A stretch of 64,000 nt of DNA. It comes from Populus alba. Its lineage: Eukaryota; Streptophyta; Magnoliopsida; Malpighiales; Salicaceae. Location of the stretch: contig NC_133300.1 in NCBI RefSeq assembly GCF_005239225.2, positions 14,413,875 to 14,477,874 of the forward strand. Reading direction: 5' to 3'. Of this stretch, positions 1-11,936 are shown piece by piece. Position numbers and translations under genes: made by a program. Position 1 is the first letter of the stretch. Each line of letters starts with the position of its first letter. The notes below the pieces were generated by a model. It saw only the letters and a list, made by a program, of their open reading frames with translations. It ran no database searches and was not told the DNA's origin.

Positions 1-640
1 CACAAATCATCAAGTTAGAGTAAAATTAATAATTCTTCCAACATATTCAATTACTAATTATATGGTAAATTCAGCATTAACAATATTAATTCAACAAATT
101 ATTAAATATTCATTATGACAATACAACAATAAAATTTATTCAATAAATTAAAAAAAATATATAAACTAACTATTAAAAACATATGCAATTACTAATTATT
201 CCAACAAATGCAATTACTAATTCTAAGGTAAATTCAACATTAACAATAATAATTTAACAAATTAATCAACAATTATATATGGCAATACAACAATAAATTA
301 TATTCAATAAATTAAAAAAAAATATTGACTAACAATTACTAATTATTCTAACATAGTCAATTACTAATTCTAAATTAAATTCAATTTTAACAACAATTAT
401 CTAATAAATTATCTAATACCAATTATGACAACACAACAATAAAAAATATTCAAAAAATTCAAAAAAAAAAAACTACATCAAGAAAAGGAACGAAATATAC
501 ATACCTTAATAATGTGTCCAGTTCAAAACTTTACCTACATTACAAAAAAATACACCAAAACAATAAAATAACAAAAATAAAAACAACTAAAACTAAAATA
601 AAAGAAAATAAACTAAATAGAAAAAATCACATACCTTTTA
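1..640 (-). other. AT-rich repetitive intron/leader of the CACTA copy 1 second gene
   Basis: This stretch has no gene. It consists of degenerate short repeats rich in attaacaa and caataaatt. On the reverse strand it matches the region at about 50400-51300 of the other CACTA copy, which precedes the first coding exon of the TnpA-like gene. The match includes the shared segment around 481-540 (accttaataatgtgtc on the plus strand). Confidence 0.65.
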
Positions 641-789
641 ATATGATGAAAACAACAACTAATCTTGCTAGAGATTGAAGGTGGGAGCCGTGAAATATTT
701 AGAGCAAAAAATCAAATGTGGAGGGCAGCGAAGGAGAAGAAAAACGAAGGAGAAGAAAAAATGAAGCGAAGCGGCAGGGCTGGAAGTTA

Positions 790-1380
790 TATGGTAGATT
801 TACCGACGGATATTAAAAAATATTATTAAGTTTTGAATTTCGCACCGAATTTTTTAATTACCCTCCAAATTTTTCACGGTCCGTCGGTAATATGACCCGG
901 TTAGAGGTGCATTCTATTCGCACCCTTTGGAATTTGCGCATTCCGTCGGTATTTTTGTCGATAAAATTTGCCCACCGACAACTTACCGACGGACAAATTT
1001 CGTCGGTATATACGTCGATAAAGTCGTCGGTATAGACGTCAGTGATTGTGGCATTTCAGTGTAATTATTTTCGAACTCTTTGTGAGATGCCCACGGACGA
1101 CTATCCGTCGGTATGGATGTCGGTGATTGTGGCATTTCTGTGTAATTATTTTTGAACTCTCTGTGAGATGCCGATGGAATCATTTCCATCGGTGACGACG
1201 TCGGTGCTTGTGGCATTTCAGTGTAATTATTTTCGAACTCTCTGTGAGATGCCGACGGACTACAGTCCTTTGGTGAAGACGTCGCTAAAGTCGTCCGTAT
1301 AAACGTCAGCGATTGTGGCATTTCGATGTAATTATTTTCAAATTCTCTGTGAGATGCCGACGGACAGTGGTCCGTCGGTA
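790..1380 (-). repeat. Internal CACTA repeat cluster with about four 81-bp units
   Basis: Tandem units of about 81 bp lie at roughly 1020-1375, each containing ctctgtgagatgcc followed by a CCGACGGA or TCCGTCGG motif (unit spacing about 81, 81 and then about 105). Because 81 is a multiple of three, an open frame of 112 codons (983-1321, minus strand) runs through them and repeats the phrase SHREFENNYTEMPQ. The complete copy has three units at 49746-49930. Motifs of this kind are usual TnpA binding sites in CACTA ends; coding use is doubtful. Confidence 0.75.
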
Positions 1381-1564
1381 ATTTTCAATGTACATTAGGT
1401 GTTGTGTTTGTATTTTCTGTTTACCTTCCTGAAAAAAATTCAATGACAAACTGTCCATCACATAAAACAATAGCAACAGTGCTTAAACGATAAATATATA
1501 TTTCATGTTTCAAAATATATCATCCATAATGTAAATTACATTAAGAAAAGGGTTTTAAACAGAA

Positions 1565-4500
1565 TTAGTCAGAATTATCTTCTTCTTCTTCTTCTTCGTC
1601 ATCAATTGAATAACCATCACCTTCATCGCAATCTTCAAAATGGATATCATCTTCTTCATCGACATTTGCTTATCCGCTAGAGCTCAAAACAATGTTCAAC
1701 TCCTCTATGTCAACATCAACAAGACTATCATCGGAAACACGAAAATTTGAATTTTCTTCCAATTCAATCGAAGGAGCAACTTAATATGGTTCAACCAACT
1801 CACTAACTTGAAAGACTTCATCCCGCATACTTGTTTCTTCGTTCTCATCCTGAACAACCTCGACACGACCCCGTGGTTTCTTTTTTAAAACGGACAACCA
1901 ATTAACTCTTGATCGATCCTTTCTAAATGAAGGGGTGTATGTGTAATAAACTTGTTGACATTGCTTAGCGAAAACAAAGACATCGTTTATGTTGCGGAGT
2001 CTAGCTTTTGAGTTGATTTCGACCAGACCATGGTGCGTATCAACTCTGATTCCTTTGTCTGTCGTGTCATACCAATAGCATTTGAATAAAAACACTGTAT
2101 TCTGCTCGCTATGATATTGTAGTTCAACAACCTCTTCTAATCTACCATAGTAGTCAACTTCTAACTCACTACTTGTGGATCCTTTAACACAAACACCGCA
2201 GTTGTATGTCTTTCTTCCTTGCCCGTATTCTTCAGTATGGAAAACATATCCATTGACAAAATACCCGTTGTAGCACTTAACTTTTTTTTCAGGCCCGAGG
2301 CTTAGTGAAGACAATGACTTAGACGCACTTTATCCCATTTGATAAACCTTGTATACATGTAATGTACATCAATAAATGGTAAATGAACGAGAATCTCGTA
2401 ATGGCATGCATACGTACAGTAATTTTGCAAGTTAGAATGAGTTTGTGATAGTGCTTACATGTGTTCTGAACCATGTGGCAAATTATTCATCTTGTAACTA
2501 AAAGATCTGGAGTCGGTCAGCTGCGAGTTATTGGAGAGCAAATATTATCGATGTTGCCTGCAAGTGATAATGAGTGTATGATTTCACAATATATAATTTA
2601 CCAATATTTTACTGACAAAGTTTAATTAGTATTACACATATAAACTTACTGAATAAATGGTCTCAGCTCATCACAGTTAAATAGAACATAGTTGTGTGCT
2701 TGTTTGAATTCTATTTCCGACAAATATCTTCCTCGTACGGCATTTTTAGGTGTGGGTCGTCCAGTTTTGGAGAATATTGACAAGTTCCCACTGGAAGGCA
2801 CTTCACCGCCATCGTCATGCCGTGGAACGCGATTGATTCTTGTTCTCATATGAGATTCAAAATAGTACGAGATAAATGTTGATATCTCTTCAACAATATA
2901 GGCCTCACATATCGAAGCCTCAACATGCGCCTTGTTCTTAACCTTTTTCTTGAGATTAAACAAGTACTTGCATTGAATTACAATTCAAGTATTTCCAATT
3001 AAGAAAAACATAGAAAAAACTTTTAGATATGAATTACATTGCAACTGTAATATCTCACCATTCGAATGGGTACATCCATCTATACTGGACCGGTCCTCCA
3101 GCTTTTGCCTCGAACGGTAGATGTATAGGGAGATGCTCCATTGAGTCAAAAATAAAGGAGGGAATATCATCTCAAGTTTGCATAGTGTCTCGATGATATT
3201 CGTTTGAAGCCTCTCAATGTGCTTAACATTCAACTTGCTGGAGCATATATCTCTGAAGAAATGACCGATCTTCGTCAGTGCATCCCATATTCCCTTTGGC
3301 AACAAATCACGAAAAGCTAATGGGATGAGTGTTTGCATAAACACGTGGCAGTCATGACTCTTCATTCCATACAATCTGCAGTCATCTATGTTAACAAGCC
3401 TTGATATGCTCGATGCATGTCCATCCGAAAAACACAGACTCTTAAGCCATTTGTAGACTAGCAGTTGTGCGTTTTTCTCTAACACGAAACTTGCCCTTGG
3501 TTTTTCGACCTGACTCCTCATAAACCAACTCCATATTTTTACGGTTACAGTATAAAGCTATATCCAATCTAGACTTGATGTTGTCCTTTGTCTTCCCCTT
3601 CACATCCATGATGGTGTTGAAAATATTGTCAAACACGTTCTTTTCGATGTGCATGACGTCAAGGTTATGGCGGATAAGATTGGTCTTCCAATAAGGAAGC
3701 TCCCAAAAGATACTTCGCTTTACCCAATTATAGGTCAAACCAAAACTAGGAAACTTTTGCTTACCTGATTGAAGGCCAAACACAATGTCACCGTACTCTG
3801 ATACAACATGATGCAATTCTTCACCAGAAAGACGCAGGGATGCAACATCTTTTTCAACTTTGCCAACAAAGAAATCTTTTTTGTTCTTTCTGAACCTGTG
3901 ATTAAGTGGCAAGAAGCGACGGTGACAGTAAAAAAAAGAAGCTTTACCTCCATTTCATAACGTGAATGCCTTGTTGTTTTCCATGCAGTATGGACATGCG
4001 AGTTTCCCATGTGTGCTCCAGCCAGAAAGCATTCCATAAGCTGGAAAATCATTGATAGTCCACATCAAAGCCGCCCTCATAAGGAAATTTTGTTTCCTCG
4101 ATATATCATAAGTCAGAGCTCCGGAGGACCACAACTGCGCCAGCTCATCAATCAATGGTCGAAGACAAACATCTATATTCCGCCCCGGGCTACTTGGACC
4201 GGGTATGACAGTAGATAAAAACATGAACTCCGGCCTCATACACATTCCCGGTGGCAAGTTATAAACTGTGAGTATGACTGGCCAACAAGAATATAGAGCA
4301 GCAAATGACCCAAATAGGTTGAATCCATTTGTACACAACCCAAGACGGACATTCTTTGATTCAGCTGAAAAGTCAGGATGCACACTGTTAAAGCGTTTCC
4401 ACGCTTCGCCGTCAAAAGGATGCACCATCACAACATCAACCGCATCATGTGCTTGGTGTCATGTCATGTGCTCAGCAATCCTTCGTGACATGAATAACCT

Positions 4501-5339
4501 CTGCAGTCTAGGTGTGATCGGGAAATATCTAAGTTTTTTATACGCCACTAGAGTCTTTCCCCTGCCAGTTCTGGGTTTGTAACGAGAATGCCCGCATGTC
4601 ATGCACTCGGTCATCTCAGCATTTTCAAGGTAGTATAACATGCAGAAGTTAGGGCACATGTCAATTTTCTGGTATCCTAAACCGAGGGGTTTCATCATGG
4701 ACTTCGCAGCATAGAAGTTCTCTTTGAGCCTGTTCTTTCAGGTAAAATGCTTCTTGCCCAATCAATAATTTTGTCATACCCGGCCTCACTCAACCCGTGA
4801 TCTGACTTGATGGTGAACACCTGTGCCACAGCCGATAATTTACTGTGGTTTGTGCAGCCATCCCATAATGGTTCGTCAGAATCTTTCAACAAATCAAAAA
4901 ACCTAGCTGCCTCTACATTAGGTTCTTCTTCTACGATTGGACATTGACTGACATTATCTTGATTCATTCTCATTGCATCCATAACCATGTTTCTGTAAGG
5001 ATTAGTGTTGTCATTTGCCGCTTCATGCACGTTGCTAGCACTAGAAGTTGACCTAACCACCGTTTCTCCCATTCTCCTATTACTAACAAATACCTCTCCA
5101 TGTGCATACCAACACTCGTAATCCTCCACAAACCCTTTGTGTAGAAGATGCATCATTACAACATCTGGATGCAGATACTTTTTATTTTGACACTTCCTGC
5201 ATGGACACCTAATACCGCCTCCAGTAAAATTTCTAGGAATAGATGTTGCGAAATTAATAAAACCCTAAACCCCGTTACAATAATCCATCCTCCGCAATCC
5301 TTGGGGTGAATCTAGATACATCCATGAATGATCATCCAT
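1565..5339 (-). pseudogene. CACTA TnpD-type transposase, broken
   Basis: This is the remains of the CACTA catalytic transposase. In order from 5339 leftwards: a transposase-associated N-terminal domain (start MDDHSWMYLDSPQG, then CPCRKC; open 4695-5156 after an early TAG that follows NGV); the tnp2/Transposase_21 region (4459-4698 with CPNFCMLYY, then C..C and SRYK; 3955-4431 with RLGLCTNGFNLFG and PPGMCM; 3442-3912 with DVMHIEKNVFDNI); DUF4218 (2985-3521 with LKSLCFSDGHAS and MKSHDCHVFMQTLIP; 2646-2963 with RPTPKNAVRGRYLS); DUF4216 (1781-2314, with GYVFHTEEYGQGRKTYNCGV); and an acidic tail ending at 1565. Frameshifts and stops separate the blocks, so no full protein can be made. Some breaks coincide with true introns, for example between PFER and YLFNLKKK. 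It is nearly the same sequence as 45743-49519. Confidence 0.9.
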
Positions 5340-5850
5340 GACTTCTATTGAACCTCTATAAAATTATGATGACATCATGTATATATTAATTAACTAAGTT
5401 AGGTAAATAAACTTGTAAATATATTACTTTACCTCGAGATTATCCAACAAACCAATCACAACTTCTCATAAATATTAAATATTCATTATCATTTATCAAC
5501 GTCCATACAAATTAATATATATATATATATATATATATATTAACAGAAATTACCACTCTGCAATACCATTAATAAAACTTAAAAAGGAACCATTAAGCAA
5601 AGCTATTAATTATTTCAAAACATAACATGTAATTCGATAATTCCACAAAGTTTTAACAGTTTACAAACAAATACAATCTTACAAAATCTAAAACAAAACA
5701 TAACAGGTATAAAATTATACATTCATAAACTACAAGTTTGTTTGAGAAATAACTATAAAACATGTACATCTACTAAAAAAAATACATATACTAAAAAAAA
5801 AATTGACATTTAAATGTTAAAATTTAAACAGATAGAATTACTTACAAAAA
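5340..5850 (-). other. CACTA 5' leader, AT-rich, with (TA)n microsatellite
   Basis: No gene is present. This is the stretch between the transposase start and the subterminal repeats, with a TA run at about 5516-5541. Its counterpart in the complete copy is 45430-45742. A decayed version also occurs at about 7540-7900. Confidence 0.6.
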
Positions 5851-6450
5851 TTGATAAAATCCGTCGGTAAATCAGAACACGGATGCTGTGACCACAAAAC
5901 TTCAAGAAATACAATTGCTGAGATCAGAAAGATTTTTGTTTGGGGGCGAGGGGGGGCTGGTTATTTGCAGATGGGGAGACTTAGGATTAGGAAGAAGGAG
6001 AAATGGGGGAGGAGAGTGTCGGCAGGGCGGCCATATATTCACTTTTTCCGATAGACTCACCGACGGAATAACACCGTCGGTGACTCTGTCGCTAATTGTG
6101 ACGGCGAATCGACACGTCACCGCAAGGACCTACTTTTTCAAATCCCTCGGTGATTTCATCGATATTTTTTGACGGTGCACCTGTCACGTCACCCGTACGG
6201 ATCTGGCATTCAAATCCGTCGGTGATTTCGTTGGTATTTTTAACGGTGAACCGGTCACGTCACCCGAACAGGTCCCAGGTTTTGAATCCATCGGTGATTC
6301 TGTCGGAAAAATCACCTGCCAAAACCTCCGCCTCAGGTACCCGCCCTTTTTTCATTAATTCTGAACTTTCCGTCCGTAATTCGGTCGAAAAATACCGACA
6401 TAAATATTTCGTCAGGGATTCCGTTTGTATTTAGCGAGTTTCTGGTAGTG
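5850..6450 (-). repeat. CACTA 5' subterminal repeats and terminal inverted repeat
   Basis: Many CCGACGG/CCGTCGG hexamer-core motifs in both orientations, for example near 5862, 6060-6080, 6140, 6200-6235, 6290 and 6370, lead up to the terminus CACTACCAGAAA at 6439-6450 (read on the minus strand). This is the classic arrangement of CACTA ends, where the second protein (TnpA) binds subterminal copies. The matching block in the other element is 44750-45430. Confidence 0.88.
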
Positions 6451-7040
6451 AAACTAGTGACCTGAGTCATGAGACCAGGATTAAACCATAGAATGGAAAC
6501 TCTAAAAAATACCAAGCAAAATCTCTAATCATCTAAAATTAGAAAAACAAAACAAAATAACAATAAAAAACTAAGAATTGAATTTGACATAAAAATTAAA
6601 TGAAAAAAAAAAAAACAATAAGGGACTAAATTGAAAATTAAAATAAATTAAGAAACTAAAAAAAATAGCAATCACATAATGCGGACCAAAATTGGATATA
6701 AAAATTAAATGAAATAAAATTATGAGGGAGTAAATTGAAAAAACTAAAGTTCAAAAAGCATTAAAAGCTAAAGCAAATAGAAATATATAACAATAATGAC
6801 TAAAATTGATAAAAATATAACCTGTTGGTGCAAATTTTAAGGTCAGGCAAGAGAAAAAAAAAAGAAGAAAAAGATTCATCGGAGCCTAACATCACCTCCA
6901 TCGTGAATGCATGCCCCACCATTGCGAAAAGGATGATGCTCTACTTCAGGCGTTGTATTGGACGACAACATTTGACCACTAGGAGGTGCCACACCCGCCG
7001 CTTGAAGAACGTGAATGCCTCTCAATTGCTGGTACGTGCG
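6451..7040 (+). repeat. Tail of the AT-rich dispersed repeat (block U), copy A
   Basis: This sequence has near-identical partners at 32560-33145 and 27780-28370 and a truncated one at 62650-63115. Landmarks are aaactagtgacctgagtcat, long A-rich runs, and cctgttggtgcaaattttaa near 6822. No conserved protein is visible. The CACTA element sits exactly at its left edge, so the rest of this copy lies on the far side of the transposon, outside the window. Confidence 0.7.
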
Positions 7041-7930
7041 TGACATTGATCGATATGGTCATGATTCATTCTCATCGCATCTATAATCATTGTCCTTTAA
7101 GGATTATTGTTGTCATTTACAACTCCATGCATGTTGCTAAAACTAGAAATTGACTTAACCATCCTTTCTATCATAGTCTCTTGAGGAACAATTGGTTTTC
7201 CGTGTGCATACCAATACAAGTATTTCTCCATGAACTATTTTAATAGAAGATGCATCGTTACAACATTTGGATCGAGAAACTTTTTATTTTTACACCTCTT
7301 GCATAGACACCTAATACCGCCTCCATTAATATTTCTCAAAGTAGATATTGTGTGATTAATAAAACCTTAAACTCCATTACAATAATTCATCCTCCACAAT
7401 CATTGGTGTGAATCTTGATATATTTATGAACAATCATCCATCACTTTTATCAAACTTATATCAAATAATGATGAAAACATGTATTAATTAACTATGTAAA
7501 ACTAAATAAATTTGCAAAAATATTGGTTTAGCTCAAGATTATTCAGCCTATTTTAATACTTCTCTTAATTCATTATCAATTATCTAAATAGATACAAATT
7601 TGTACACTTTTACAAAAATTACAATTTGACAATAAAATTGACAAAATATAAAACGGACCCGTTAAACAAGCCATTATTTATTTCATCACAGCACATCTAA
7701 GTTCGTAATTCGACATAAGTTTCAACAATTTATAAACAAATATAATTTTATAAAATCTAAAATAAACCATAACATGTACAAAATCATAAATCCATACAAC
7801 AAGTTTGTTTGAAAAAAAAAAAAAAAAAAACAAGTAAACACATAAACAAAATACATATACTACAAAAATATACAATAAAAAATTAACATTTTAAAATTAT
7901 ATTCAAATTAAAAAAAGAAGAAGATAAATT
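7041..7930 (-). pseudogene. Fossil CACTA transposase 5' end (TnpD N-terminal region)
   Basis: On the minus strand, 7041-7330 is a decayed copy of 4965-5225 of the CACTA transposase. It shares the segment around cataccaa.acaagtatttctcc, the stretch atgcatc.ttacaacatttgga and cacctaataccgcctcc. The 7540-7900 part corresponds to the CACTA leader (aaatctaaaa.aaaccataacatgtacaaaat...caagtttgtttgaaa). Reading frames are destroyed. An older CACTA insertion must therefore predate the duplication that produced the partner at 33145-34010. Confidence 0.75.
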
Positions 7931-9040
7931 TACTTAAATGAAAATCCTTAATAAAATTTCAACAAAAATTCCATTCAAGTGTCTTAGACGACCTCTGATG
8001 CTTTGGGGGCTCGCTTTTATCTATAGAGGAGCTGGACCCCACTAATTATTACACAAATAATAGGAGAGCTTTTATTTGTGGGATGCTTATGTAAATATAT
8101 TGATAGGAGAGCTTATATTTATGTTGACCAAAGAAAAATCAAGAAAGCAATAGTGATAATAGATGAGTGAGTAAGAGAGAAGAGAAGAAATAAAATAAGA
8201 ATTATAAATAGGATTATTTAGTTTAGATTTAGTTTTGGTGTTTTAATATAGAATATCATTGTGTTCAATTAAAAGCGTAAATTTAATTTTTTTAGAAAAG
8301 GTCGATTTAACTATGAGTTTTTGGATCTTTATATCTATGGAGTTCAAATTAGTTGGTATTAGAGTAAGGTGTTAAAATCATGTTATACCCCTTTATCTTT
8401 TTGTTTCTGTGTTATTTCATCGTTATCGCTTGCATATAGAACCTAGTTGTAGAAAAAATTAGAAAAAAAGAGGAAGATTATTTTTTTATATAGTTGAATA
8501 CAATTAAAGAAAACGAAAAAAAAAAGGATAAATGAAACCACATAAGGGAAAAAAATTTGTTATTGATTTCAAGTTTGATACATAAAAATCAGTCTAAAAA
8601 TAGTGTATTTACTTAGTTTGAATTATTTAAATCTATTTCATTAGTTTTCATATTTTTTTAATGTTTATTTGTGTCCTAATATCATTTATATTACATAAGA
8701 ATTTGTTTTTCTATTCATGATTTTGTATTTATAGTTTTGTATTGATAATTGTTTTTTGGTTCTTAGGACTATATATTATTTTGAATTGTTTCACTAAGTC
8801 TTTATTTCTTTTTTTTGGGAATTAATTTCTTAAAAAACTAAAATTTTTGAGATTAGATGGTAAAAAGTGAAATATAAGCTTGTTATAATGAACAACCAAA
8901 AATTTATATGAAGCATAAGAGGATTGATACTTATTAAGTGTAAACATGTGAGAGTGTGAGGATATATTTTCTATTAATATTAATGTTATTTCAAGATCTT
9001 GTAGATGTCAACCAAAAGATGACCATCACTGTCATAATCT
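7931..9040 (+). other. Non-coding retroelement-like debris, duplicated at 34020-35130
   Basis: No gene is present. The stretch is about the same in both segment copies. At about 8352 ttggtattagagtaagg resembles a primer-binding site for initiator-Met tRNA (tggtatcagagc) as found after copia-type LTRs; the partner at 34460 reads gtaggtatcagagtaagg. This suggests the end of a decayed LTR at about 8000-8350, but no coding domain follows to confirm it. Confidence 0.4.
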
Positions 9041-10189
9041 AATTTTTAACCCATTTGCTTTTAATTTAATTTTAGGGGGTTAAAAGATCAGGGACTTGTT
9101 TAGAAAATTCAAAACTCTAAGGACCAAATTGAAAATGGTCATTCCCAAGTAGAAATGAGGGTGTCCCAATCCTACCAGAAAACACACCCAAGCTTACTCA
9201 GTGTTTTCGGTTTTCTTTTGTCCCACACAACTCCAACTCCATTAAAACACCGAGGAAACCGCCACCAACAGTCCGGCATGTGCAGGATTGTTGGTGCCCT
9301 AATCCGATTGAAACACAATGTCCCCATGCCTCATCATAGTCCTGGGGAGATAAGTAGTTGGCAACCCTATAAAAGGTAAAGGAAAGAAAGAAAAAGGGAT
9401 GGACAAAAAGACGAAACGAAAACCGAAAAAACAGGGGACCTTTTGGGTTCCCTTTTAGAATACTAACAAAGGATTGCCCATGGTATTTTATTCATTTTTT
9501 GTTTTGATATCTGGTCAAACGAGATAAATTTAGGGATCTTCATTGATTTATTTATGAGCCTCTCGTGCTTTCTTTTATTATTTTTTTCTTTGCATATTTT
9601 GTTTTTCATTTCACGTTCAATCTAAAAACCTTTACTGCTAACAGAAACTTGTTATGCAATGCATTTTTTTTCTTCTTGTCTAAAAAGAGAAACAATAAAA
9701 AATAGAAAAAAAGGTAAAAAAAAATGCATAGAAAAATTATTTCTTCTTCATTTAAATTCAAATCTTGTGGATTTATTTACTAGCGTTATAGTAAGGAGTA
9801 CCACACTTTTTGGGTTGTGCAATATTTACCAACGCTAGAGTTGGGAATATTTGTAAGTAAATGTCCACGGATGCCAGAGTCAGGAACATTGTAGGAAGAC
9901 GAAAAAAAAAAAAACAAAGAGGAAAAATTTTTTTTAACAATTTTAAACAAAACAAGCAATGCAGCTTGTCTTAGGTAGGACGTTTAAGGGGTGATAATAT
10001 ATATATTTTTTTTATGTAACCAGTCTCGTACCATAGAATCTCTGTTAACTAGTTAGGGTTTCTAGTGACCATAATACTAGGTGGTGACTCCTTGAACTAG
10101 ACCTTTTCTCCAAAAGAAAAGGATGCCAGATATCTTTTTTTTTTCCATGAAAAGTTTTTAATCGATCGCCACGATGTCTGGGTATGACA
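9040..10189 (+). mobile_element. Degenerate Tat/Ogre-like LTR, copy A (5' end missing)
   Basis: The right end reads gatcgccacgatgtctgggtatgaca (10164-10189), which matches the reverse complement of the LTR edge at 56000 and 58793 (tgtcgcacccgacatcgcgg). Inside, accaacgctagagttggg and gatgccagagtcagg mirror the actctggcg repeats of the young element, and 10021-10100 mirrors its 56090-56180 stretch. A TATA-like ctataaaagg lies at 9367-9376. The segment copy B (35130-36826) is about 0.5 kb longer because copy A lacks the stretch corresponding to about 35625-36145. Confidence 0.65.
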
Positions 10190-10966
10190 ATCACAATCAA
10201 AGGATAATAATATTTTAGAATGAGATTATTTGGCTATGTAACAAAAATTATAGATAATAAAAATTAGGTTTGGAGAAGTTATGAATATGATGGTTGGATT
10301 GAGAACTAAAGTAGTTAGCCTTCAAAATGGGACAATTTATAGAGGTATCGAGGGTAGAAGGCTAGCAAGATGAGCTATTTCACCTTCAAAGGAGTCCATA
10401 GCAAAAAATATAGATGAGGAGGTTGAAGATTTTGATAATGGGCATGTGCTAGGTTTTGGCAATATAAGACTCACAAACATGAGATAGTTCGACCACAAGA
10501 TTATTCCAACCATAGAAAAGCAGATAAGGAGTATGGTTTTCATGATTATTTGAATTAAAATAAAGATTCTGACTTTTCAGGGCAAAAACGATTCTGAAAT
10601 ACATTTGAAATAGGAGAAAAAAAGATAGTTGATTTTTTATTGTTGCCATTACTATGAGAAAATGAAGGTAAAACTTATTGTTATTGTGGTTTTTGACTAT
10701 GCTATTATGTAGTTGGATCAAATTGTTTTAGGTAGAAGGAGTTAAGAGAGACCCGCAGAAAGTTGGGATGAGATAAAAGCAATCATGAAAACAAAAAAAA
10801 GATTTGTTCTTGGACATTATTATAGATAATTATTCTAGAGATTCTAGAGTTTAGCTCAAGGGCATAAAAGTATAGAGGATTACCACAAGAAGATGAACAT
10901 TGATTGATTATAGCTAATGTTGTGGATGATTAAAAGTCTACAATGACAAGATTTTTGAATGGTTTG
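10190..10966 (+). pseudogene. Ty3/gypsy gag remnant, copy A
   Basis: Translating the plus strand in pieces gives gag-like phrases separated by stops and frameshifts: FQGKNDSEIHLK and IGEKKIVDF near 10575-10640, then W-DEIKAIMK near 10766-10790 and QGHKSIEDYHKKM near 10855-10895. These match the order seen in plant gypsy gag proteins (retrotransposon gag domain, where a phrase such as FQGKNDPE..LEWEKK precedes W..L...R.....Y...L...L.QG...V..Y). Nothing downstream encodes protease or reverse transcriptase. The partner remnant is 36827-37607. Confidence 0.65.
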
Positions 10967-11570
10967 TGTCACAACCCAATTTTAGGTACCTTAAAAATTA
11001 TCTTTTATTGTATACACATATAAAAAAGAGGGATCTACATGTATACATAAGAGATGGAGGGACCAAACTGGATCTTTGAAACTTTTTAGAAACTCAATTG
11101 CACCCTTTAAAGACCTAAATATGAAAAGTAATGCAAATTCAAGGCTAAGTTAAATGAATATTGGAAACATTTACATAAAAATTAGGTCTGAGAACCTAAT
11201 TAGATTTTTAATAAGTTAATTTGATTTAATCATAGGTCTAATTAAAGGTTGAATTAAGTTTATAAATTAATTTAGACCAAAATTAAAAAAATTAATTAAG
11301 TGCAAGGATTTAATTAGACTTTTAATAGGTCAACTTAATATTACGAAGGACTTAATTAGTGAAAAACTAAGTTTGAAAGCTTAATTGAAAAGATTTGAAT
11401 TTTGAAAGACAGACTTAATTTTTACAAGATTAATCAGATGAAATCAGGGGTGAAATTACAAGCAAATCAAAGTTTAGGAGTTAGTTAAAGATAAATTGAA
11501 GAAATTCAAAATCAAAACCTTGGCCATAAAAAAAAAAAAATTAGGGGTACGAGATTGAATTCTCAACCAC
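10967..11570 (+). mobile_element. Truncated 3' LTR start of the gypsy remnant, copy A
   Basis: The segment starts tgtcacaaccc, like the outer LTR edge of the young element (reverse complement of ...gggttataaca at 61234). It continues with the alternating taattaa / caattgcaccc text typical of that LTR's outer part. It stops near 11560-11570, where the 3' flank shared by all RALF copies begins (attgaattctcaaccac). Confidence 0.55.
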
Positions 11571-11774
11571 AATTAACGTAATTTAAAGTTTAACGCAAAT
11601 TTATTCTAGCATGAGAGTTATATGATTCAATTCAAGACCCCCTCGATCCAACAGCTAATAATAACAGTAGTAGTAAGGGAATTTAACAAACTCCCTAAAA
11701 AAAGAGTACATATTAGAGAGAGACCTCCCTCCATCACGCATGGGCATGGAATAACTGCTAGTAGATTAATGAAA

Positions 11775-11936
11775 CTAGCAGGTGCGTTTGTACACCGACA
11801 AGCAGTTCTTTTTAAAACGACCGCAACCAAACAATGCTTTATAAGGATTTTGAGTACCTCCGGTTGTATCGGCAGTGCGAGAGCCAGCACTAAGAATCCT
11901 GTTAATTTCAGAATCCATCATGAACTCCAAATCTAA
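11775..11936 (-). pseudogene. RALF-1: truncated RALF-like peptide gene, 3' half only
   Basis: Only the region from LDLEFMMDSEINRIL to the C-terminal SVYKRTC stop remains. Cysteines survive in the phrases FGCGRF, KKNCLSV and KRTC. The signal peptide and promoter are gone: at 11937 the sequence switches to an AT-rich repeat that matches 18005-18470, which in the RALF-2 copy lies about 1.1 kb upstream of the gene. A start codon supplied by that repeat (11999) would give a 74-residue chimera without a recognisable signal peptide. The 3' flank is almost identical to that of RALF-3, whereas the phrase after NRIL (SAGSR) is closer to RALF-2, so the copy looks mosaic. Confidence 0.7.

Larger units (their letters stand above)
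1..6450 (-). mobile_element. CACTA (En/Spm) DNA transposon, copy 1, cut by the window edge
   Basis: The element reads leftwards. Its 5' terminus is at 6450, where the plus strand ends in TTTCTGGTAGTG (reverse complement CACTACCAGAAA), the same terminus as the complete copy at 44750-53789. Going left it has subterminal CCGACGGA/TCCGTCGG repeats, a TnpD-type transposase (1565-5339), internal CCGACGG repeats and an AT-rich intron-like stretch at 1-640. The TnpA gene and 3' terminus expected from the complete copy would lie about 2.6 kb beyond the left edge. Only one side of the target duplication is visible (aaa at 6451-6453), and the paralogous empty site at about 32550-32570 contains the same aaa. 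The insertion therefore postdates the duplication of the flanking segment or hit only this copy. Confidence 0.9.

Noticed and set aside
983..1321. 112-codon repetitive protein on the minus strand
   Set aside because: It is the reading of the 81-bp CACTA repeats. The period is a multiple of three, which by itself keeps a frame open.
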